From Malus domestica (Eukaryota > Streptophyta > Magnoliopsida > Rosales > Rosaceae): a DNA stretch of 64,000 bases. A model generated the notes under the pieces. That model was not told where the DNA came from and made no database searches. It worked only from the letters and a program-made list of their open reading frames with translations. Location of the stretch: contig NC_091661.1 of the NCBI RefSeq assembly GCF_042453785.1, forward strand, positions 25,535,501-25,599,500, written 5' to 3'. Numbering within the stretch: position 1 is the first letter of the stretch; each line of letters starts with the position of its first letter. This document shows, piece after piece, positions 56,307 through 64,000 of this stretch. The translations under genes were made by a program, and so were the position numbers.

Positions 56307-59300
56307 ATGGCAGCACAGAAGCAATCAGAGGAAGCCATAACCTTCAACCAGACTGTTGACAGGGAGGAAGAAGAAGAACACGCAGCAGATCATAACTCTG
56401 GTTTTAACGTCAGAAACTTCCTCTGGCATGGCGGATCCGTCTACGACGCCTGGTTCAGCTGTGCATCGAACCAGGTCAAGCATTTACCAAAAAAACCACC
56501 TCAAAATTCACATTTTCAGACACAAATTCTGATAATCTAACGTTGTCATCGTCCTGTTGTGTTCTGTTGTGCTCTGTGTCGGTCCAAACAAGAACAGGTT
56601 GCTCAGGTTCTGCTGACTTTGCCCTACTCTTTCTCCCAACTGGGAATGCTCTCGGGAATCATATTCCAGGTCTTCTACGGAATCATGGGGAGCTGGACCG
56701 CTTATCTGATCAGCATTCTCTACGTCGAATATCGAAGCCGAAAAGAAAAGGAAAATGTCAGCTTCAAGAACCATGTCATCCAGGTGATTATTCTCACAAT
56801 GCAAAAACCTTTTTTTTTTTAATTTTTTTTATACATAATTTTCAGTTCAGAAGAGAAAGTTCTTGATCTGATTATGTTATGTGGAATTTTTTTGAGCAGT
56901 GGTTCGAAGTGTTGGATGGTTTGCTGGGTCCTTACTGGAAAGCCGTTGGATTGGCCTTCAACTGCACTTTCCTCCTCTTTGGATCTGTCATCCAGCTTAT
57001 TGGTTGTGCAAGGTATGTCATTTTTAATTGTGCAAATAAAACCGGTTACAAGTTTCTAATCAAAAATTGAATTTGAAGAACACTAAACGTGGGTCATACA
57101 CGGTTTATTGTCTGTTTAGTGTCCTTATTTCTTAACGGGTTGTATTTGAGTGATTTTCCGTTTTAAAACGAGTTTTTTTTCAATTTATCATTATATAAAA
57201 TAAAGTTGAAACATGGTTTTTTTTTTTTTTGGGAGATAGTGTATGGACTAAAAGTACAGTTTAAAGGGGTTATTATCTGTTTAGTGTCATCGAGTTCTAG
57301 TTTTGACTAAAAATTTGTAATAAGTTTTATCTGTGCGCGTTTCCATCTTGTTTTGCTTGATTAATACTTAATTAAATAGTTGTGTTGTTGATTAATGCTT
57401 GATTATGCAGCAACATATACTACATAAATGACCATCTGGACAAGAGGACATGGACCTACATATTTGGGGCATGTTGTGCCACCACAGTCTTCATCCCTTC
57501 CTTCCACAACTACAGAATATGGTCCTTTTTAGGGCTTGGGATGACCACCTACACTGCCTGGTACATGACCATTGCAGCCATTGTTCATGGCCAGGTGATA
57601 AATAATAATTTATTTACTCGATCAACGGCCCTGATTGCTCTTCGGTTATCTCTCTGTTCTTTTATCCGCCGTTGATTTTGACCTTGTTTTACAGGTTGAA
57701 GGTGTGAAACACTCAGGACCAGATAAACTGGTTTTGTATTTCACCGGCGCCACCAACATTCTCTACACTTTCGGCGGACACGCCGTCACTGTGTGAGTCT
57801 TTATTTAAAGTGTTATTAAAGTTTTAATTTTTGAAGCGATTTAATCATGATGTTTCTTTTATTTTTATTTTCTTACTCTGTTTTCAAAAGGGCTTTGGAA
57901 TTCAATATTATGCGGCTTTTTCTTGCCATTAATGGGGGTTGGTGAGAGAAGTGAATATCATGAAAGGGAAATGATAACGTTGTATGAGTAAGAATATTTG
58001 TTTTTTAATTAACAATTATCCACCCGAGATTCGAACTCAGGATGTTTTCCAATAAAGTGGAACTGAGTGACCATGAATGGTCAAGCTCATATAAGTGAGA
58101 GAATATAAGTCGAATAATCCGAACTAGGATTCATACAATAGACCTTATTTAGTAGGATAAGGTTTGGTGGTGGTTTTTTTACGGTGTCACTAACTACTCA
58201 TACATTCTTAATCATAAAAAAAAAATTCTATTTTTGCTTAGTAAACTTTATGTATAATTGATGTTATTGTTTGCAGGGAAATCATGCATGCAATGTGGAA
58301 GCCTCAGAAGTTTAAGTATGTCTATCTGTTTGCTACCCTTTATGTGTTCACTCTAACCCTTCCGTCTGCAACTGCTGTGTACTGGGCGTTTGGCGACCAG
58401 CTCCTCACACACTCGAATGCCTTCTCGCTCCTTCCCCGGACTAAGTGGCGCGATGCGGGTGTCACATTGATGCTCATTCACCAGGTGATGATCCTGATGA
58501 CTCTAATTACTTGTACATGTTGATTTTTCCTAGCTGTTTCGGCACTCTACTAATATAACTTTTCGAAAGTTGGTACTGCCTGAGCTACCATTGTTGCTTT
58601 CGGTTTGAACTTTCGGAGCCATGATTTCGAATTTGAAACATTTCGATTGTGGTGATGTAATTTTTCCATGTGGTTGGCATATGCAGTTCATCACATTCGG
58701 GTTTGCTTGTACGCCATTGTATTTCGTGTGGGAGAAAGTAATTGGAATGCATGACACCAAGAGCATATGTTTGAGGGCAATTGCCAGGTTGCCTGTGGTG
58801 ATACCTATTTGGTTCTTGGCCATCATATTTCCTTTCTTCGGTCCCATTAATTCAGCCGTTGGCGCTCTTTTGGTCAGCTTCACCGTCTACATCATACCCG
58901 CCTTAGCTCATATGCTCACCTTCAAATCCGCCTCTGCTCGCCAGGTAAAGCCTCGACCCTAAACTCCCCATTAGATCGCTATATATGTATGTGTATGTAT
59001 GTGCGCGTGCACGAGGCCTCGTAGACAAAGTAACCTAACATATTATGTCTACAACTCATTTCATCGGACAACACTGGAGATTGCGTTACTAATCAAAGTG
59101 CAATTATGTGATTTTCGTGTGGGCAGAATGCGGCAGAGAAGCTTCCGTTCTTCCTCCCGAGCTGGACAGGCATGTACGTGGTGAACGCATTCATCGTGGT
59201 GTGGGTTCTCGTAGTCGGGTTCGGGTTCGGAGGGTGGGCTAGCGTGACCAACTTCATCAGGCAAGTTGACACTTTTGGGCTGTTTGCAAAGTGCTACCAG

Positions 59301-59345
59301 TGCCCTCCCAAAGTCCCAGCCTCCCTACCACCACCACATCACTAA
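56307..59345 (+). CDS. AUX1/LAX auxin influx carrier
   Basis: Plasma-membrane proton symporter that takes up auxin, of the amino acid/auxin permease family. Eight coding exons: 56307-56474, 56598-56783, 56900-57012, 57411-57594, 57695-57792, 58277-58484, 58687-58944, 59127-59345; every junction is GT-AG and in phase, 477 residues (family about 470-490). After an acidic N-terminus (EEEEEHAADH) come FLWHGGSVYDAWFSCASNQ, VAQVLLTLPYSFSQLGML, WFEVLDGLLGPYWKAVG, NIYYINDHLDKRTWTYIFGA, NILYTFGGHAVTVEIMHAMW and FITFGFACTPLYFVWEKV; it ends near WASVTNFIRQVDTFGLFAKC then YQCPPK. The tail and MHDTKSICLRA place it in the AUX1/LAX1 clade rather than LAX2/LAX3. Intact. Intron 5 (57793-58276) holds a reversed tRNA-like segment. 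Confidence 0.97.
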
Positions 59346-59679
59346 GCTTCTCTTTGACATTGTATCATACACATGGTGTCCTGCATTTTGCCTTTCTTTT
59401 GTGTAGCCTCTATAAATATTATGTGAATGGTGAATTGGTGGTGTTTCCTTTTGAATCAAAGCAATATTTTGTTACTCTTAACATGTGAATTCACATGAAA
59501 CCCAAAACGTATTATAATGAACAATTTGAAATTTAACTCCTTTAACTGACACAAAATTCTCAGTTTTAAGTTTTTGCAATTTTCTTAGACATATTCACAT
59601 AAATCAAACATCACGCATGTCGTTTTGCCGCATATTTCTGTACTTCAGACTCTGAGCATCTCCAACAATTCTTGTAAAA

Positions 59680-59831
59680 GAGTTTTAACGAAAAACCCGT
59701 AGTACTGTTCACTTTATTGAAAAACCACATTTTTACACTAAAAAGTCAAACCTGGTACTATTCACTTTACCATTTATTTTGTCCTTATCGTTAAAACTCA
59801 AAGTTTTCAAGTCATTTTTATTAGTTTTATT
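59680..59831. mobile_element. MITE family A, copy 6
   Basis: AGAGTTTTAACGAAAAACCC at the left, CACTAAAAAGTCAAACCTGG in the centre, TCATTTTTATTAGTTTTATT at the right. About 0.33 kb past the AUX1-like stop codon, probably just beyond its 3' UTR. No clear target duplication. Confidence 0.8.
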
Positions 59832-60050
59832 TTCTTCTAAATGTGAATACAAATTTGTCTCGGTAATTTAAAAACTAAAATTTGTAGATTTACAATTTTG
59901 CACATACATACAACAAATCTTTAGCATTTTTTTCTTACTTTTCATAAGGTGACCTTTTTTATTATTTTATTTCTTGGAAAAAGTTGATAAAGACACATTA
60001 TTATAATAAGAATAATATTTGAAGAGTCTAAAATCTTAATAAACATAAAA

Positions 60051-60547
60051 GAGTAAACTGTCAATTTACCCCCTGAACTATCACCCAACTTTTGATTTGC
60101 CCCCTGAACTTTTTAATTGGAAAATTAAGGACTTAAACTAATTTTTTTGGCCAATTTGCCCCCTGCTATTAATTTTTCATTCATTCCATCCAAATTTCTG
60201 TTAAATGGAAGCATATGCACAACATGTGTGGGTAGTTCGGTCACTTCATTCTTTAAAATAATTGAAAACCTTAGAATTATAAAATATAAACCTATGCAAA
60301 TATGTGTGATTCTATAGTTTTTCTATCTGAATGTCTAGTGAAATGACGCTTTTATCCACAAATGAGAGTTACGTAGTTTGCACATGATAAAAGTTAACGT
60401 TAATTTGGATGAAATTTATGAAAAACTATCGGTAGGGGGGAAATCGGCCAAAAAAATTAGTTTAAGTCCTTAATTTTCTAATTAAAAAGTTCAGGGGGCA
60501 AATCGAAAGTTGGGTGATAGTTCAGGGGGCAAATCGGTAGTTTACTC
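60051..60547. mobile_element. Mutator-like foldback element with 11-bp duplication
   Basis: 497 bp with long terminal inverted repeats (over 100 bp): GAGTAAACTGTCAATTTACC at the left and the reverse complement of GGCAAATCGGTAGTTTACTC at the right, each rich in CCCCCTGAAC. Perfect direct repeats TAAACATAAAA flank it at 60040-60050 and 60548-60558. Non-coding. Confidence 0.9.
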
Positions 60548-60562
60548 TAAACATAAAATTAT

Positions 60563-60710
60563 GGGGTGTGCTATCCACACACCCCAAATTACTTCCCACA
60601 CACCCCTTGTTAATTTCTGTCCGTTGATCTTCTTTAATTCATCCGATCCGACGGCCGAAAATTAGAAGGGTGTGTGAGAAGTAAAATGGGGTGTGTGGAT
60701 ATCACACCCC
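60563..60710. mobile_element. hAT-like MITE with 8-bp duplication
   Basis: 148 bp; GGGGTGTGCTATCCACACAC at the left and GTGTGTGGATATCACACCCC at the right. Perfect AAAATTAT duplication at 60555-60562 and 60711-60718. The left duplication overlaps the right duplication of the neighbouring Mutator-like element. Confidence 0.9.
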
Positions 60711-60799
60711 AAAATTATAAGTGGCACTTCAAATTTTATTTTGTGAACTCTTTTAGAGATGCTTATGCATTTGAAAACTTAACTAAACTATACTAATTA

Positions 60800-61155
60800 A
60801 ATATTGGATCCTAATCATGCTCTGAGCTGGTAAGTTTGCTTGACTGTTGTCATGGGTAGGGTGAAATTCTTCATAACCTCTCTGCACCTGGAATGAGTGG
60901 ATAACCGCGGTTTACCGCTAATTGTCCCACTTTTCTGAAGAAAAAAAAAGGGATTGGTTTCTAATCTTGAGATGAAGCTGATCCTAACCATGCTCCGAGC
61001 TGGTGAGTTTGCTTGACTGTAGTCATAGGCAAGGTGAAATTCCTCATAACCTCTCCACGTTCGGAAAGAATGGATAACCGAGGCTTGTCACTAGTTATCC
61101 CCCTTTTCTAAAAAAAAAAAAAAAAAACGATTGGATTCTAATCTTGAGATGAAGC
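60800..61155. repeat. Duplicated A-rich-tailed repeat
   Basis: Two copies of about 170 bp in tandem, each with CATGCTC/TGAGCTGGT, TTTGCTTGACTG, AGGGTGAAATTC/AGGTGAAATTC, CATAACCTCT, GTGGATAACCG/ATGGATAACCG and ending in a run of A after CTTTTCT. The second copy is bounded on both sides by TTCTAATCTTGAGATGAAGC plus TGATC. Possibly a retroposed non-LTR element; the family was not identified. Confidence 0.65.
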
Positions 61156-61964
61156 TGATCTCCAATCTGATGATTGATCTTCGTGATTAGGTGCAAAGAC
61201 CAAGACTTGATAAGGTTGTCTTGATATGATCTTCTGATTGGAACAAATCCCTACCTTCCTTTCTCTAAGTTCATCCTTCATGCATCTTTTCCTTCTTTCT
61301 AAATCTATATTTGTCTTTAATGCAATCAACTATTTGATAAAGCTCCACCTTCATGTTATTATCTCCATAAAGCAAGTAAGCCCCTTGACTTGATCCATAA
61401 AATCATCATTGCATTTTGTTGTTGGCAATTGGCACATCATAGTTGTAATCAAGGATCTTCAATATACTCCTGTGTATGACATGAACTGAACGAATAACGT
61501 ATGAAATTCAATAGTCATAAATATTGGTGTGTAGTATACGTCGATTCATACTAAAAATTTTAATCGACAATATGTCAAGTCTATCATCAAGTGACATTGC
61601 AAACCATGTTTTTGGACAATTAAAGACTGGCAATATATGGACCAATAGTTGCTAAGGCGCAATCTAAGATTAAAACTATTTCTACCATTTGAACTGATTA
61701 TCTAGTCGTGTTTCTAGTAGAGGTGATACACTCATAATGTAACATATTGTGAACGAGAGAGTGCTAGGGATCGTAAAATTAAAGAAGGAACCACTTGAAG
61801 TATTTGCTCATAGAAAAAATTCTTTAGTCCGGACACAAATTTAGAGCATCAAACACAAATGGTTGGTTAAATAAAAAATAATTATTGACGTTTTATATGG
61901 GCAATCGAATTGTTGTAACAGAATAATTTATCTGTTGTTTAGAGCGGTCATTTTTTTTTGTTGA

Positions 61965-62493
61965 GAAATGAGAAACCGGTTCCTCATTAATCTTAAAGGA
62001 GTAAGAAACGGAAGAAATACATACCATAATCAAGCGAATCCATTCCTCAAAAAATCCCAAACTAGCAACATTGCTTCCAAGAAATTCCACTCAAGGCAAT
62101 CATAAGCTTTACTTATGTCGAGCTTCAAAGCCATGAAACCATTCCACCCAGATTTTCTTTTATGCATGTAATGTGTGAGCTCAGCTGCCACTAAACTATT
62201 GTCGGAGATAAGACACCCAGGAACAAACGCACTCTATTGGTGAGTACCTTAGCCACAATCTTGTACAGTACATTACATAAACTAATAGGATGGAAATGGC
62301 ACATTTCCGTTGGGTCTTTGATTTTTGGAATTAATGTTACATGTGTGTAGTTAACCTTTCTTAGCATGCATCCTGATTGTATTAAAGACCGGACACCATT
62401 GAACACATCATTTCCAACAATCCCCCAATGTTTCTGGTAGAACCCCTGTGTCATTCCATCCCAACTCGGAGCCTTCGTGTCATTCCTTTCCAA
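61965..62493 (-). mobile_element. LINE reverse transcriptase fragment
   Basis: On the minus strand the N-terminal part of a plant L1-type reverse transcriptase can be read: APSWDGMTQGFYQKHWGIVG, THVTLIPKIKDP, HPISLCNVLYKIVAKVLTNR, then in other frames GWNGFMALKLDISKAYD and SYSFKINEEP. At least one frameshift and missing residues show it is dead. The catalytic FADD part, endonuclease and tail are absent. Confidence 0.8.
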
Positions 62494-62717
62494 CAGTAAG
62501 TCATGACTTAAAAAAAATATTGGGGAATTATTTTCTCTGTATTTTGATTGATGTGAGAATAGTACAGGGGCTTATATTTACAACTAAGAGCAAAAAGAAC
62601 TCCTATAATTAAGCTATTCTAGATTCAAATCAAATATATAACAGGTACATCAATTTCTTCCTTGATTCTTAGATATCAAATAATCCACTTTGGTAGTAAA
62701 TCATTGACTATCGTAAC

Positions 62718-64000
62718 TCTCCCCCTCAAGTTGGTGAGCAAATGTCATGAGCCGCCAATTTGCTTAATAAGGATCGAAAGTTTTCTTCCGCCAAGGCCTT
62801 AGTGAATATGTCGGGTAACTGCCTTGATGATGGAAAACAAATTAAGTGATTATTGCTCTTCCTTGAATTTTATCACACATAAAATGGTTATTTTGATATA
62901 TCGTGTGTTCTTAATTTCATGGAACCCTTGGTTCGCTGCGGTATGTAGGGCTTCTTAATTATCACAATATAACACTAATGGACCCATTTCACCCACATGT
63001 AGATCTCGAAAAAGTTTTTGCAACCCAGCTATTTCACATCAAGTTGCTGACATGGAACGGGAATCGGCTTCTGCGGATGACAAAGAAACAGTTTTTACTT
63101 TTTACTCTCCAAGATATCAATGAATTTTCAAGAAAAACACGGTACCCGTAGTAGATCTTTGAGTTATTGGGCATCATGCCCAATTAGTATCACAATGAAC
63201 ATTCACTTACAAAGAATTTTTTAAAGAGAACATTCACTTGTGAAGAGAGAGTAATCAGATTTGGATTGAGAGTATCCAGCAACTCGAATAGCCTCATAAA
63301 ACTTGAAGAACCATTGTCCAGATGCTTGCTTTAGGCCGTATAGAGACTTGCTTAGGCAACACACCATGTGCTTCCTTAATCGCCAGAGACCAAGAGGTGG
63401 CACCATATAAATTTCTTGATGAAGGTCCCGTGAAGAAAGGCATTATTAACATCCACTGATGGAGAGAGCAATTCTTGGAGGCAGCAAGGTCTAAAAGGCA
63501 GGGAAAAGTGACCAACTTCGCAGTGCGAGAAAAAGTATCCTGATAATCGATCCCTTTAAGCTTAGTGTAACCTGTGTCCACATAACGAGCTTTGTAACAC
63601 TCAATAGTGCCATCGAAATGGTGCTTAATTTTGTAAACTCACTTGCAACCAATGGACTCTTTGCCAAGAGGCAGAGAAGTGAGGGTCTAAGTGTGGTTGG
63701 CTTCCAATGCCTGCAATTTTGAGGTCATAGCTTTCTGCCATTTTGGGCCTGTTGACAGCTTCTGTATATGAGTTAGGTTCAACAAAATCGAGTAATATTG
63801 GCAATTAAAAAGTGATAAGAGTAAAAAAGATGGTGGTAGTAAGAAATATAATTACATAAAGGGTTCTGAGTTCTTGTAAAGGACAACACTGAAGCTTTTG
63901 GAGGTGGTAACGCAGCAGCCAAGCAAACATAATCCTGGAGATGGGTTGGTTTCTATTTGGGTGGACTTTCGCAAATGAGGCTGCAACACAAGTGGATGGA
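62718..64000 (-). mobile_element. Decayed Ty1-copia polyprotein fragment (runs off window)
   Basis: Minus strand, reading from the window edge leftwards: a pre-reverse-transcriptase linker, KLKGIDYQDTFSRTAKLVTF and CLLDLAASKNCSLHQ of the reverse transcriptase, LSKSLYGLKQASGQWFFKFY, then pieces of RNase H (STTGYRVFL, SSAEAE/RSMSATT-like, ending in LLSKLAAHDICSPT) and a TGAGGGGGAG polypurine tract at about 62727-62718. Frameshifts and stops are numerous. About 0.2 kb left of it (62500-62717) may be LTR remnant. The 5' part lies beyond 64000. Confidence 0.82.

Overview
The window is nuclear DNA of a flowering plant. Genes carry GT-AG introns, intergenic space is AT-rich, and miniature transposons, LTR elements and LINE/copia relics are abundant. 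All eight intact genes belong to families found in every angiosperm. The density of small Mutator- and hAT-like elements would fit a woody rosid, perhaps a rosaceous tree such as apple or pear, but no species marker was seen, so the taxon is inference.

Layout. Left arm (1-12.9 kb): a PIP1-type aquaporin gene on the minus strand (1.9-3.1 kb), then about 9.7 kb of non-coding DNA with several inverted-repeat elements and one orphan terminal-exon-like fragment. 12.9-17.9 kb: a GT64 glycosyltransferase gene like EPC1/GMT1 (plus) converging on a TPR-like, probably plastid-targeted protein gene (minus). 20.5-22.6 kb: a two-exon UGT76-like glucosyltransferase (plus). 25.3-26.7 kb: a single-exon HSPRO-type gene (minus). 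28.3-33.2 kb: a 4.9-kb LTR retroelement with target-site duplication AATAG. It lacks gag-pol but holds tandem arrays and two decayed host-gene copies, one the N-terminus of an ABCB19-like transporter and one a small plant protein ending in -GNWWQGSLYY. 33.5-35.0 kb: a 1.56-kb TRIM-like element with 238-bp LTRs. 37.0-37.2 kb: a plastid accD fragment. 42.4-48.0 kb: the ribosomal stalk protein P0 gene (minus) and the Golgi Qa-SNARE SYP31 gene (plus), divergent across about 0.94 kb. 56.3-59.3 kb: an AUX1/LAX auxin influx carrier gene with eight coding exons. Right end (60-64 kb): two abutting MITEs, an A-rich duplicated repeat, a LINE reverse transcriptase fragment and a decayed Ty1-copia pol running off the window.

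The genes do not form one pathway. They cover water transport, sphingolipid glycosylation, small-molecule glucosylation, stress response, translation, Golgi trafficking and auxin uptake. The most unusual object is the gene-capturing LTR element. I found no operon-like or defence-like new system.
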